Shown: positions 46,810-59,290 of the stretch, piece after piece | How positions within the stretch are numbered: the first letter of the stretch is position 1 | Layout of the letters: each line of letters starts with the position of its first letter | Source of the DNA: Garcia nutans | Taxonomy: Eukaryota > Streptophyta > Magnoliopsida > Malpighiales > Euphorbiaceae | DNA: 64,000 nucleotides | Assembly: GCA_947685225.1 (NCBI GenBank) | Contig: CANTUV010000031.1 | Coordinates: 64,833,001 to 64,897,000, forward strand | Direction of reading: 5' to 3' | Program-made: the position numbers and the translations under genes | Notes under the pieces: model-generated | Seen by the model: only the letters and a program-made list of their open reading frames with translations | Database searches by the model: none | Told to the model about the DNA's origin: nothing

Positions 46810-47146
46810 TTTTCAAATTAAGTACTAAGTTGGTTTCCTCACATCTCATCAAGATTTTTTTAAGATTTTCCAAACATCTGTCAAATGAGCTGCCATAGAC
46901 CAAGAAATCATCCATAAATACCTCCATAATATCCTCAACAAGTTCATCAAAGATTGCCACCATGCACCTCTGAAAAGTCGCAGGTGCATTGCACAACCCG
47001 AATGGCATTCTTCGATATGCGAATGTCCTATACGGGCAGGTGAATGTAGTTTTCTCTTGGTCTTTTGGGGTGATAGGAATTTGGAAATAGCCTGAAAGAC
47101 CATCCAAAAAGCAGTAGTACTCATGGTCGGATAACCTCTCCAACAT
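46757..47146 (-). pseudogene. D: reverse transcriptase core
   Basis: FLDGLSGYFQIPITPKDQEK, RRMPFGLCNAPATFQRCM and the active-site EVFMDDFLVYG. The frame is lost at LVLNLKSVISWF, where a frameshift leads into the next fragment. Confidence 0.87.
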
Positions 47147-47179
47147 CTGATCAATGAAGGGTAAAGGAAAATGATCCTT

Positions 47180-48600
47180 TCAAGTTGCATCATTCAATTT
47201 TCTGTAGTCAATGCAAACCCTCCAACCGGTAACTATTCTTGTTGGAATAAGCTCATCATTTTCATTAGGGACCACTGTCATCCCTCCTTTCTTTGGTACT
47301 ACCTGAACTAGGCTCACCCAAGAGCTATCCGAGATTGGATAGATAATCCCTGCATCAAGTAGTTTTATCACTTCAGTCTTCACTACATCTTTCATCTTTG
47401 GGTTTAGTCTCCGTTGTGGTTGTACTACCAGCTTGAATTCGTCCTCTATTAGTATCTTGTGAGTGCAATAGGATGGACTGATACCTTTGATGTCTGCTAT
47501 CTTCCAAGCTATCACTTTCTTATGTTTCTGCAACACCTGGATAAGTTTTTCTTTCTGCTCAGAAGATAGATGGGAACTCAGAATTATTGGTAATTTCTTC
47601 TTCTCTGCTAGAAATCCATAGTCAAGGTAATCTGGAAGGGGCTTTAGTTCCAAGTTGGGTGGATCAATCACCGATGGTTTTGGCTTCTCTTCCTTTGGCA
47701 TCTCAATATTATCATATGCCCTACATTTGAATGAATTACTTGCTTCAAGAAAAGCAAGTTGCTCCATTGCTTCTTGATCCTCAACATTTTCCTGCAATAA
47801 ACACAACTCAAGGGGATCCTTGAAAACAATGTTAGTAACACAATTTACGGTCTCATGCTCAACAACATCATTGCATGATTCTGCCTCATCAAGTGAAAGT
47901 GAATGTTTCGTGGCATCATATATTCTAAAAATAACTTTCTCATCACCCACTCTCAAAGTTAAAGTGCCATTATGAACATCGATAAGGGCACGGGCTGTAT
48001 TTAAAAATGGCCTACCAAGAATAAGTGAAACATCTGCATCTTCATCAATATAAATGACAACAAAATCATTGGGGAAAATGAAATCCCCGACTTTTACCAA
48101 CACATCTTCTATAATGCCACGAGGGTGGACTACTGACTTATCAGCAAGTTGAATGGTCATGAGTGTTGGTTTAGGTTTGCCAATGCCTAACTCTTTAAAC
48201 ATTTTATAGGGCATAACACTTATGCTAGCCCCCAAATCAGTTAATGCACTCTTAACCTCAAGGTTACCTATCAAACATGGAATGGTAAAACTACCTGGAT
48301 CATTTAACTTCTTAGGTAACCTCCTTTGTAAAATAGCCGAACTCTTTTCAGATAAATGCACTAAAGACACTTCCTCAAGTTTCCTTTTGTTAGAAAGGAT
48401 ATCTTTCAAAAATTTAGCATATTTAGGCATCTGTGACAAAGCTTCAGCAAATGGAATATTCATGTGCAATTGTTTAAAAAGTTCAAGAAACTTACCGAAC
48501 TGAGCATCAATCTTGTACTTGTTCAATCTTGCCGGATAGGGTACTCTAGGTCGGTATTCCTTTAGTATGGGGCTGCTTTCTTGCGGCTGCTTCTCTCTCT
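47180..48600 (-). pseudogene. D: protease and RT N-terminus
   Basis: Begins LNKYKIDAQFGKFLELFKQL, a typical pre-protease segment of Athila. The protease has ALTDLGASISVMPYKMF, where D-L-G-A-S is the usual Athila form, then VSLILGRPFLNTARALID. RT starts with KVVPKKGGMTVV-like VQVVPKKGG and WRVCIDYRKLNDAT. It ends at TGA 47180-47182, which replaces an Arg (CGA). Confidence 0.87.
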
Positions 48601-50137
48601 CACTTTCTAGTGCAACTTTCTCTCCCGAAGTGATAGGAGGATCGTTGTCTTTTTCTTTTTTCTTGTACTTCAGCCCTTTTCTCTACCACTGACTCTTTTC
48701 TCATCCACATTTCTCTTGATCTCTTTTCCACTCCTTAGTGTAATTGCCTTAAGCCGCTCTTTAGGATTTGCCTCAATGTTACTAGGCAAACTTCCTTGTG
48801 GTCTCTCACTAAGCAACCTGGAAATTTGCCCCACCTGATTCTCCAAATTATGAATAGAGGCTTGCTGATTTCTTAGGGTGGTTTCAGTTGATTGGAGCCT
48901 AGTTTCAGAAGCTGCTATAAATTTCTCCATCATCTCCTCCAAACTACTCTTTCTTGGAGGGGCAGCTTGTTGATGTTGGGGCTGCTGGAATCCAGGGGGA
49001 GGTCTTGGATTATTTTGATTATTCCATGAGAAATTTGGATGATTTCACCACCCCCAGATTGTATGTGTTGCTGTAGGGGTTATTCTGTTGTTGCCTTGGC
49101 ATATTTCCCACATAATCTACTTGCTCTTGCCTAGCAAACATGTTGCCACTTTGGCAATCTTGACTTTGATGTCCACTCCCACACCATTCACAAGACATCA
49201 CTTGCATTACTTTCCTAGAAGAAGAGGCCAAAGAATCAAATTTTTTATTCAATGCTTCCAATTGGGCTGTCAAAGCCACCACAGGATCTAATTGGTGTGA
49301 ACCCATGACTTTCAACTTTCCTTGCTCCCTTGGGGCTTGCCACTGATAATTGGTGATAGCCATGTCTTCAATTAAATCCCTTGCTTGTTTAGGTGTCTTG
49401 TTGTTTATGGTACCACCAGCTGCTGCATTCATGGATTGCTTACTTACGTAATTCAACCCATTGTAAAATGTTTGAATTTGAAGCCATAGTGGAAGTCCAT
49501 GATGAGGACACCTTCTCAACAAATCTTTAAATCTTTCCTAGGCATCATAAAGGGTCTCACCATCTTGCTGCAGAAAGGATGAGATATCATTCCTCAACTT
49601 AGCAGTTTTGGACGGTGGGAAGTATTTTTCTAGGAATTTCTCTGCCAACTGACCCCATGTGGTGAAGGTTGCTGGAGGAAAAGATTTCAACCACTTCTTT
49701 GGTCTATCTCTAAGGGAAAATGGGAACAACCTCAGCCTAATTGCATCATCTGAGACATTATTTATCTTGAATGTGTCACATATCTCTAGAAAATTCTCAA
49801 TATGTGCATTAGGATCTTCATCAGGAAACCCATTGAACTGACAAGTCTGCTGCACCATTTGAATTACATTTGCCTTTATTTCAAAGTTGTTCGCAGCAAC
49901 TGTCGGCCTCCGGATACTAGAGTCAGCTCCATTGAGATAGGGCTTAGCAAACTCCTGCATTGTTCTTGGTCCAGGTCCTTCCATCACTTCAAACTCTTCT
50001 TCTTCTTCTATTTCCAGATGTATTTCTGTTTCTGTGTCTTCCAAAACTGCCTCCCCTTCTTCCTTTCGCTTTCTCCTTAATGTTCTTTCTAGCTCTAGAT
50101 CTAATTCAAATAGTTGGGATGAGCTACCTCTGGTCAT
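48601..50137 (-). pseudogene. D: gag
   Basis: ATG at 50137 (MTRGSSSQLFELDLELE). Capsid motifs: GFPDEDPNAHIENFLEICD, LRLFPFSLRDRPKKWLKS and FLEKYFPPSKTAKLRNDI. TAG at 49538-49540 replaces Trp in YDAWER. The frame continues with RRCPHHGLPLWLQIQTFYNG and a single knuckle CEWCGSGHQSQDC (C-X2-C-X4-H-X4-C). Near 49040 a frameshift breaks YNPGWRNHPNFSW. The last part has EMMEKFIAASETRLQSTE (coiled coil) and LKAITLRSGKE, followed by another frameshift near 48665. Confidence 0.87.
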
Positions 50138-50251
50138 AAATGGGAAGGAATACCTAAAATGATAATCAACAAGCAAGAACCAATGTCAAAAACAAATGAA
50201 AATAAAACTAAATCAACAGTCTTGATTATATTACTAATATTGAAACTGTTG

Positions 50252-50269
50252 TCCCCGGCAGCGGCACCA
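50252..50269 (-). other. Primer-binding site of D (tRNA-Asp type)
   Basis: Minus strand TGGTGCCGCTGCCGGGGA, close to the TGGCGCCGTTGCCGGGGA site typical of Athila. Confidence 0.82.
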
Positions 50270-50275
50270 AAAACT

Positions 50276-52052
50276 TGGTGCACGCAAAGCTAAATGCTAT
50301 AGCAATACCGCAAGTGCACAGGTTGCCCAAGTAATAAAGTAGTGAGTGAGTTATCATTCCACTAAGGACAATGCCAAATACTAGTGCAAATCATAACTGT
50401 TGTTTAGCAAATCAATATTTTTGTGAACTTTTGTAATTAAAGACAATTAACTTAAATAAATGAAAGCAAAGATAAATTGAGTGTTGTGCAAAAAGGATTG
50501 ATGGTAATGATACTATCCAGATATTGAATCCCCATAGCCACAATCTATTCAATTAAATCACATAAAGTTGGCATTCCTCTAAATTAGACTAAAACCTCTC
50601 TCGAGTGAATTAATCCCTAATCACTAAGTAGAGTGCTGGAATCTCTTCTCAAACACAATTAAATAGATCTTGCATTAAGAACAAGGAACTATAAACCAAA
50701 GGATCTTGTAAGTCTATCTCTAGTACTCCAATAAATCCTCAACCCTTATGAGTATTCAATTCATATCAAGCTTTCTCAAGTCAATAAAATGAAAATGGCA
50801 ACCAATCAATAAGCATGCTATTATCAATTGGAAATAAATCATTAAGCATCATAAGAATAAAACAACTCCATCAATTAAAATTATTCAATCCATACAAATA
50901 AGCTAGGGTTCATTAATATCTAGATAAAGAATGATTTAGTTCATGTTCAATACTCTTAATACAACAACAACAACATTAAAATGAATTAAAAGAGACAATA
51001 GAAAAACCCCTTTCAATGTAGCTTCTTCAATCTTCAGGAGCTTGCCAATGGAAGACGGAGATGGTGGAGAGGATAGAAATGGAGAATGAAGATGAAGAGT
51101 CAAAGAGAGTGTCACTCTCTCCTTGCCCAAAACGTGTATGCCCTAGTCTCCTCCTCTCCAAGTCTGCTATTCTCTGTCTCCTCCCAAAAACTACAGAACT
51201 CTCCTAAGGCTCCCTCTTCTTCTCCTTTTTATCTCCCTCCAAAGCTTAAGCCATGCCTTCCAACTCACACCCCATACCTTCCAACTCACACCATTCTCCC
51301 TTGTTCCTCACATTCTCTTTGTTTAATATTTCTTTTGGCAAGCACAATTTCTTGTTCCCCACTTTGTCTCCCAACTCATGCAAGAGAAGCCAAAATTCCA
51401 TAGGTGACACGACCAAGCCATGAGTGGCTTGGCCGTGTCTCTCATCTTTCTTTGGAACACGGCCAAGCTAGCTGGCCGTGTGCATCACTGCCTCTCTTCC
51501 TTTCTTTCTTTTCTCTTTGGTTTCATGGGGTGACACGACCAAGCTCCTGGCCTTGTCATGTGATGCGGACAGTGGCTTGGCCATGTCACTTGGGTGTGTC
51601 ACCTTCTGCTTGCCATTTGTTCAATTCTTTTCTTTGTTTCCAAGGGTGACACGGCCAAGCTCCTGGCTGTGTCATGTGACACGGCCAGTGGCTTGGCCGT
51701 GTCATGTGATGGTGTCAGCTTCTGCTTCTTTTCTTTCATTCTTTGCTTGGTTTCTTTGGCTTAGGATGGGACATGGCCAAGCTTGTGCCCGTGTCATGTG
51801 ACACGGCCACTGGCTTAGGTGTGTCACCTGCCAGTGTCAGCTTCTATCTTGCACTTCTTTTGAGTGACATGGCCAAGCTTGCTTTGGCTTGGCCATGTCT
51901 TGCTTGATTCATGCTCTTTCTTCATTATTTTGATGATCCAAGGAAGTTTTTCCACTTTAACCTAAAACAAACTTTAAACAAAAATCAAATGAAACATTAA
52001 CTAAAAATACATTGAAATCATACTAAAAACAAGTTTAAAAATGCTCTTATCA
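50276..52052 (-). mobile_element. 5' LTR of D
   Basis: 1777 bp; partner of 41593-43362. Half-palindrome array at about 51402-51900. Confidence 0.9.
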
Positions 52053-54750
52053 GGTTTATTCACCCTAGTGTGTCTTCGTGGAGAGCACCTGTTTTGTTTG
52101 TGAAGAAGAAGGACGGTACTTTAAGATTATGTATTGATTACAGATAGTTGAATAAGGTGACCATCAAGAATAAGTATCCATTACCTTGGATAAATGATCT
52201 CTTTGATCAGTTGAAGGGAGCAACAGTATTCTCTAAGATTGATCTGAGATCAGGATACCATCAATTAAGATTTAGAGATATAAATGTACCCAAGACAGCC
52301 TTCTGCACGAGATATAGGAATTATGAGTTTTTGGTGATGCCTTTTGGATTGACGAGTGCACCAGTAACATTTATGGATTTGATGAATAAAGTGTTTAGAC
52401 CATACTTAGATTACTTTGTGGTGGTCTTCATTGATGATATTCTGGTGTATTCTCGTAATGAAGAGGATCGTGATAGGCATCTGTGGATTGTATTGCAGAC
52501 TTTGAGAGAGAAGCAATTGTATGCTAAACTGTCTAAGTGTGAGTTCTGGCTCGATTAGGTAACTTTTCTCGATTATGTGGTATCAACAAAGGGCATTAGA
52601 GTTGATTCGAGTAAATTCGAGGCTATCTTGAATTGGAGTCCACCTAAGACTGTAACAGAGGTTAGAAGTTTTATGGGTTTGGCATGCTATTATCGTTGGT
52701 TTGTGAAGGGTTTTTCTATGATAGCTATACCACTCACCAGATTACTTCAGAAGGGAGTTAGATTTGTGTGGACAGATCGGTGTCTGGCGAGTTTTGAGCA
52801 ATTGAGGGATATGTTGACTCAAGCTCCTGTTCTTACTCTACCTGTGGAAGGTAAACCCTATGTGATATATAGTGATGCTTCATATAGTGATTTAGGTTGT
52901 GTTCTGATGCAGGAGGGTAGAGTCATTGCTTATGCATCTCGACAGTTAAAGTCAAATAAGCTGAATTACCCGACTCATTATTTTGAGTTAGCATCCATAG
53001 TTTTTGCATTGAAGATTTGGCGGAATTACTTGTATGGGGAGAAGTGTTTCATTTATACTGATCATAAGAGTTTGAAGTATTTAGGTCTTCAAAAGAACTG
53101 AATCTTCAATAGATATGATGGCTAGAGTTGATTAAAGATTATAATTGTTTAATTGATTATCATCCTGGCAAGGCAAATGTTATTGTTGATGCCTTGAGTC
53201 ATAAGTCTTTTATAGGATTGACTGGTTATTCACTCTTGTTGCTTGTTGAGTTAAGAGCGTTGCATGATAGATTTGAGTCTTGTGATGATGGTGCATTGAT
53301 AGCTCAGTTGCAATTAAGGCCAATGTTGTTGGATTAGGTTAGGGAAGCCCAATTGGCTGTTGAGAAGATTCAGAAGATTGTGTTAGATTGCCAAAAGGGG
53401 GAGAGTCGAGACTTTCATATGAGAGATGATGGCAGTCTATGGTATAGAGATAGGTTGTGCATTCCTGATGATGAAGGATTGAAGAGGATGATACTAGAGG
53501 AAGCACATCAGTCAGTTTATGTTATACACCCTGGTAGTACCAAGATGTATCAAGATTTGAAACAGTATTATTGGTGGTTAGGTATGAAGAGAAACATAGC
53601 AGAGTTTGTGTTCAGATGTCTCACTTGCCAGAGAGTGAAAGCTGAACACCAAGTTTCTTCAGGATTGCTTCAGCCATTGTCAGTACCAGAGTGAAAATGG
53701 GAACGATTGACAATGGATTTTGTGACTGGATTGCCTTTGACTCAGAAGAGACATGATGCAATCTGGGTGATTATTGATCGGATGATGAAGATGACTCATT
53801 TTCTTCCAGTTCGGATGGATTACTCACTTGAGAGGTTGGCTGAGCTGTATATCAGTGAGATAGTGAGGTTGCATGGAGCCCTAGTTTCTTTAATGTCGGA
53901 TCGAGATCCCCGTTTTACATCGAGATTTTGGAGGTATTTGCATGATGCATTAGGTTTTTCATTGCATTTTAGTACTGCTTTCCATCCTCAGACAGATGGG
54001 CAATCAGAGAGAGTGATACAGATTCTAGAGGATATGTTGAGAAGTTGTATCATTGCTTTCACTGGGAGCTGGGATAGGCTTTTTCCATTGATTGAGTTTG
54101 CATATAATAATAGTCATCAGTCCAATATTGGGATGGCACCTTATGAAGTCTTGTATGGCAGGAGATGCAGGACACCTTTGTGTTGGGATGAGGTTGGAGA
54201 AGGTAAACTGGTTGATCTTGATTTGATTAAGGAAATAGAAGAGAAAGTGAAATTGAATCGGAGTCATCTAAAAGTAGCTTTAGACCGATAGAAATCCTAT
54301 ACAAATTTGAAGAGGAAAGAAATAGAGTTCAGTGTAGGAGATAAAGTGTTCTTGAAGATGTCTCCGTGGAAGAAGATTTTGAGATTTGATCGCAAAGGGA
54401 AGTTGAGTCCTTGTTTCATAGGACCATATGAAATTCTGGAGAGAGTTGGTCTAGTTGCTTACAGGTTGGCTCTACCACCTGAGTTAGATTGGATACATAA
54501 TGTCTTTCATGTCTCTATGCTTCGGAGGTACAGGTCAGACCCATTTTATATTTTGTCAGCGTAATCCATTGAGGTGAGTTCGGATCTAACTTACGAAGAA
54601 GAGCCAGTAGCAATTTTGACATGAAAAGTGAAAGAGTTGAGAAATAAGAAAGTGCCACTTGTGAAAGTTCTTTCGAGGAATCATTCCACTAAGGAGGCGA
54701 TATGGGAGAGTGAGTAGATGATGCGGAGTCAGTATCCCCAGTTGTTCTAG
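52053..54750 (+). pseudogene. B: reverse transcriptase to chromodomain
   Basis: Continues from LLDKGF with IHPSVSSWRAPVLFVKKKDG. RT: IDYR*LNKVTIKN, DLRSGYHQLRF, MPFGLTSAP, VVFIDDILVY. RNase H keeps YSDAS and YTDHKSLKYL. The integrase finger has CLTCQRVKAEH; the core has MDFVTGLP, SDRDPRF and ILEDMLRS; then LSPCFIGPYEILERVGLVAY. Chromodomain: PLVKVLSRNHSTKEAIWE...YPQLF*. At least ten nonsense codons, for example after WLD, after LLD, at VPE* and at DR*KS. It retains the protease-RT linker lost from C. Confidence 0.88.
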
Positions 54751-54786
54751 AGTTATAGCAAGTAATTTCGCGGATAAAATTTTCTT

Positions 54787-54800
54787 AAGGGGGAGAGAAT
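54787..54800 (+). other. Polypurine tract of B
   Basis: AAGGGGGAGAGAAT before the LTR. Confidence 0.75.
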
Positions 54801-55023
54801 TATAACACCCCTAATTTTTGGAAAATTTAAATAAAATAAATTAAATTGGATAAATTAAATAAATGATTTAAATGGAAAATGAAAGGATTTTAAGTGTTAA
54901 AGTAGAATGTATATTTGAAATATATTTGAAGTAAACATGACATATATAAAACATATACATATACCTAAGATAAACATCACATATATGTTATGTATAATTA
55001 AGTGTGGGGAAAGTTGATTTTAA

Positions 55024-55057
<34 letters not shown>

Positions 55058-55581
55058 GATGGATGGATAGTGACTTATTATATTATATTATATATATATA
55101 TATATAAGGATGGAATTAAAGGGAGAGGTGTCCCTTTTCTTTCTTCTTCTTCTTTGCCATGAGTTGAGAGAGAGGGAGAGAAAGGAGAGCTTTCTTCTTC
55201 TACCATACACTAAATTTACAAGGGATTTCAAGAGATTTAAAGGTGGATATTGAAGGTTTAATAAGAATTCAAGTAAGTGTTTATCTCTAAGCTTGTTTCT
55301 ATGTGATTTCATATATATATATGTATAACATTGTCAATGAGAGAAAGTGATGATTGATTGAATAAGATGATAGTTATGAGATGTTGGAATTATATATGTG
55401 TTGAATTGATGGGTAAATCATGGGTATAAACTAAAGTGATGAATAAGAATTGTGTAGAGATGAGTTTAGGAATGATTGTATTAAAATGGTTAGGTGTACG
55501 GAATGTAGAAATTTTGCCAAATACGGCCAGTAACACGGCCATATCATTGGACGTGTCAATGGTGCTAAGTTTCAACGCTGA

Positions 55582-55815
55582 TGACACGACCAGTAACACG
55601 GCCGTGTCTCTGAGCGTGTCGTAGCTACTGAAAGATAAGATAATTGACACGGCCAGTAACACGTCTGTGTTGTTGGGCGTATCCAAGTTTCTGTAAGACA
55701 GGAGTAATGACACAGGCAGTGACATGCCCATGTTGTTGGACATGTCAAAGCTTCTGTAAGAGTAGGTTAATGACATGATCATTAACACACCCATGTTGTC
55801 GGGCGTGTCACTTGA
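55582..55815. repeat. 63-bp half-palindrome array in B LTR
   Basis: Units at about 55582, 55645, 55708 and 55771 (GACACGGCCAGTAACACGGCC type), preceded by a degraded unit. The minus strand, antisense to B, is open over 55390-55794 with a 21-residue repeat like DTPNNTDVLLAVS. Confidence 0.82.
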
Positions 55816-56404
55816 GGATATTGTCTAAAATAATTATTTTCTTTGTCTTTCATTTGTAATTCCTATTTAAATGGTTTGATGTTGAGAATGCCCTAGAATG
55901 TGATATTAAATAACTATTTATGATTATATTTGGTATAGGCATTGAGAGGTAGTATTTTTCCCAACCCTTGTATGGAAGGGCAACTTGGAAGAGAAGGTTG
56001 GAGGGAGTTTTGAAGCTTATTTTGGAGTGCTTTCTAAGATAAGCACAAACTTTTGATAAATTTGATATGTTGGCATTAAATTGGGCTTAACACATTTTAG
56101 ATGGAAAATATGTTAAGCTACTTGATACATTGAACATTTATGAACATTGTGTTATGATATGTAAATTGTTATGTATGCATTATATGCATTATGAAAAGCC
56201 ATTGTTAATGGGTAGATTGAATAAAATGTGAATTATGTGCAAAATGTGAAAATAACCCAAAGTGTTTGGGTAATGTGATTTTGTTATGGAATATCTTACA
56301 TTGTGATAAATTGAAATGAAATAACGCTATTATGAATGAGAAAAATGGGGAAAAAGAGAAAGAAATTGATGATGGAAGATATGAATTAATTGTGTGCCTA
56401 GTAT

Positions 56405-56605
56405 GTTATTCAATTTTCAGAGTTCTGTGTTTGGCAGCATGCCTATGAGGTTATCCTCAATATTTGCCTTTGGGGCTAGACGCTTGGTGTCATAGTGATA
56501 TGAATTGCCTTCGGGGCTAGCTTTTGAGCATTACTTGATTTGCCTTCGGGGCTAGACACTTGGTGTTATTATGGACCAAAACAGTAACTCTGGGATTTGA
56601 ATAAT
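56405..56605. repeat. TGCCTTCGGGGCTAG array bracketed by inverted repeat (B)
   Basis: Arms 56405-56424 and 56586-56605 pair at 16 of 20 positions. Inside are three copies of TTTGCCTTYGGGGCTAG with intervening CTTGGTGTYAT. Confidence 0.72.
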
Positions 56606-57207
56606 GTATTAGCTTGTTGGGCCCATGTTTGTGTATGTGTTTGTGTGAATTATTAAGTGATGAAAGAATATATTTAATAGTGAGCTTGGATGCCATATTG
56701 TGAAATAATATATAAGCATTTTGCATTGGTATTATTTTATAGTTTTATTATTATCAAAGTTTGTACCATTAGGCTTTTAGCTTAGCATGATTGTAATTCA
56801 TCACGCAAGTAACAGGGGTGATCCAGTAGAGCCGGAGAGTTCTACTAGATCAGGTCGGGTCTAGGCTTGTGTTGGTTGAGCTTGAAGTATTTTTGCTACA
56901 TCAAGATCAGAGTCATTTTGCCAACATGTATATATTTTATATTATAATACATTTTCATATTATGTTATGTTTTTTTTTTGGAGTATATATATTGTAACTC
57001 ATAAATAATGTTTTGTATAATTGAGTAATGTGAGGTTTTATATATTTTGATATATATAAATATAAATATAAATTTAGAAATGTTATGAGGAATGGGGAAT
57101 AAGAAAATTTTTATTAAACTGGATTGTGATATTTTTATGTCATATACACGTATTGTACATATACTGGATGTGTGTATTATACGTATATAGGATATAAGGA
57201 TGTTACA

Positions 57208-58323
57208 CTAGGTCTAGATTATAGTTGTTTACTTTTGGAGTTTATCGAGCTGCCACGAACTAGAGTCATCTGCATCTCATGTATATATTTTAAACTTTGT
57301 CAAATTTACTTAAATATGAATATTATGTTTATCATATGTATATAATGTAAATTATAAAAGGATGTTTAGTTTTTAATGTTGAAAGTTTGAGAGATGGATT
57401 ATATGTATTGATATATATATATATATATATATATCTAAACACTTGTGTATTATGTGGTTATGTTGGAAATTTGGAGAAATGAATGTGTTGGATGAATATT
57501 TGGGAGTGTATTTTAAATGCAGGTTGTGTATTTGGTAATATCTGAAATACAGATAAAACTCTGGCAAATTTTTCTCAGAGATTTTCCTTTAAAATGTGTC
57601 TTTTTATATTTAAATTACTGAGGAATATTTTTCTCTATATAGTAAGAAATATATAAAGTGTTCTAAATAACTATTTTAGAATGATGAAAGTTTTTAAATA
57701 AGAAAAAAAATATATATATATACGTGACTTTCTTATATTTTATATACTTATTTTATACATATAAGGTGTGTATATTATATGTATATGGGGTATAAGGGTG
57801 TTACATTGTGGTTGATATCTAGAGTTGAGTTCGGACGGTGTTGCATACATATATAATTTTGTTACAATGCACTTTGGTTTTGTACATTTTGAGCATATCA
57901 TATGTATATTAAATAAGTTTGGGGAATGTTATGTATATATATATATATGTACTTATGATGAGAAATGTTTTAAATATGAAACCTTGGGATGTAAAGTTAA
58001 TGAAATGGTGGTTTGGAGAAAATGTGATTTTGGGAGTATATTTCTCTTGCATTTTTTATATTGTTGATTTTGAGATTTTATGAAATTACAGATAAAATTC
58101 TGGTAAATTTTTGTCAGAGATTTTCTTTTAATAATTAATCAAATTATATTTTTACTATATTTATCTAATTGCAATATATATATATTTATAATGTTGTATT
58201 TTTATATTATCAAATAAGAGTATTCTACAGTTAAATATTATAGTACTCTTGTATTCTATATAAGTACTGTACATATACGGGATATATATATATAGTATGT
58301 AAATAAGAAATAAGGGTGTTACA
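57208..58323 (+). repeat. Two extra copies of the LTR 3' end downstream of B
   Basis: After 57207 (GTTACA), sequence resembling the last few hundred bases of the LTR recurs and ends again at 57806 (GGGTGTTACA) and about 58323 (GGGTGTTACA). CAGATAAAACTCTGGCAAA at 57551 and its near copy at 58090 show a period near 540 bp. Confidence 0.65.
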
Positions 58324-59016
58324 CTATCTATGGAAAGGTTGAACTCAAATAACTTTGACTTTCTCAAAACTTGGGTAGTCATGATGCATTGCTAGATGCT
58401 AATCTTGGTCTATTTAATATTAATTAGTTTATTGGAGAATCAAAACTAAATGAAGAGTTCATTTTAGAAAACTTTAATTTTAATTAAAGTTAAATTAATA
58501 TTTAGCTATCAATGTATTTGGGACCTAATGAGTCACACACAAAAAAGGTTCATAATTAATTAAATTGGCTTTAATATATTATGAGATGATATATTTAATG
58601 GATTAGATCCATTAAGGAAGAATAATATGGGTTAAATAGCTTTTATCAGCATTGAAACAAGTTGAGCCCATTTGAGCATAATAAGCTATTAAATTTAAAA
58701 GGAATTTATTCTATTTACCCCTCTTTCAATTCTCTTTTTCAAATATACTACATAATTTTTTTCCAATTATACTACTTTTTTTTCAGTTTTATTTTTTGGT
58801 CAACTTTTTTTCATTTATACCTTTACTTTGTTAACAATGTTAATAACCTCTCATTCATGTTGATTAATTTTTATTTTTTCTGTTTTATTTTCAATTTTTT
58901 TAGGTTTTTTGTTGTATAATATTTTATGCAGAAATATTTTTTTAATGCCATATTTTTACAAATGTACAACATATAACATATTAATAATACATCAAAACAT
59001 CTACCATATATCGACA
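58324..59016. other. AT-rich unassigned sequence
   Basis: No gene recognised. The first part (to about 58690) is less AT-rich and could be old repeat DNA. Short frames are not supported. Confidence 0.35.
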
Positions 59017-59290
59017 CTACTTCAACAATTTTATTTTGTATTCTTCTAATACATACAATATATAATACATCAATAATTTTGCTTATATATAACATCTACA
59101 ATACATCAACAATTTTATTTTATATTCTTCTTAAATATGCAAAACATCTACAATATATCAACAATTTTATTATGTATTCTTCTTAAATACGCAAAACATC
59201 TACAATACAACAACAATTTTGTTTTATATTTTTCTTACTTACAAAAAATTTCTATAATATATCAACAATTTTATTATATATTTTTTTATT
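59017..59290. repeat. About 53-bp tandem repeat
   Basis: Four to five copies of ATCTACAATAYATCAACAAT followed by TTTATTTTATATTCTTCTTA; start-to-start spacing about 53-55 bp. Confidence 0.7.

Larger units (their letters stand above)
41593..52052 (-). mobile_element. D: Athila-lineage LTR retrotransposon
   Basis: 10460 bp. LTRs are 41593-43362 (3', 1770 bp) and 50276-52052 (5', 1777 bp), starting TGATAAGAGC and ending GCGTGCACCA on the minus strand. Target duplication GGTTT (41588-41592 and 52053-52057). An Athila-type PBS and gag-pol order support the lineage. No env-like ORF is seen: 43363-44782 is non-coding. LTRs have diverged by substitutions and a 29-bp indel, so it is older than C. Confidence 0.93.
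30206..57207 (+). mobile_element. B: decayed Tekay-type chromovirus interrupted by C and D
   Basis: Coding pieces 30220-30915, 40343-41592 and 52053-54750 join into one gag-pol order once C and D and one copy of each target duplication are removed. PPT 54787-54800 and 3' LTR 54801-57207 follow. The 5' LTR and PBS are absent; the element begins at the truncated P2 LTR. Chromodomain and motif similarity to C place both in one lineage. Confidence 0.85.
54801..57207 (+). mobile_element. 3' LTR of B
   Basis: 2407 bp from TATAACACCCC (expected TGTAAC) to GGATGTTACA. Contains a (TAA)n tract at 55027-55057, the 63-bp array, the bracketed TGCCTTCGGGGCTAG array, and a strong hairpin GATCCAGTAGA/TCTACTAGATC at 56820-56851. 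Confidence 0.8.
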
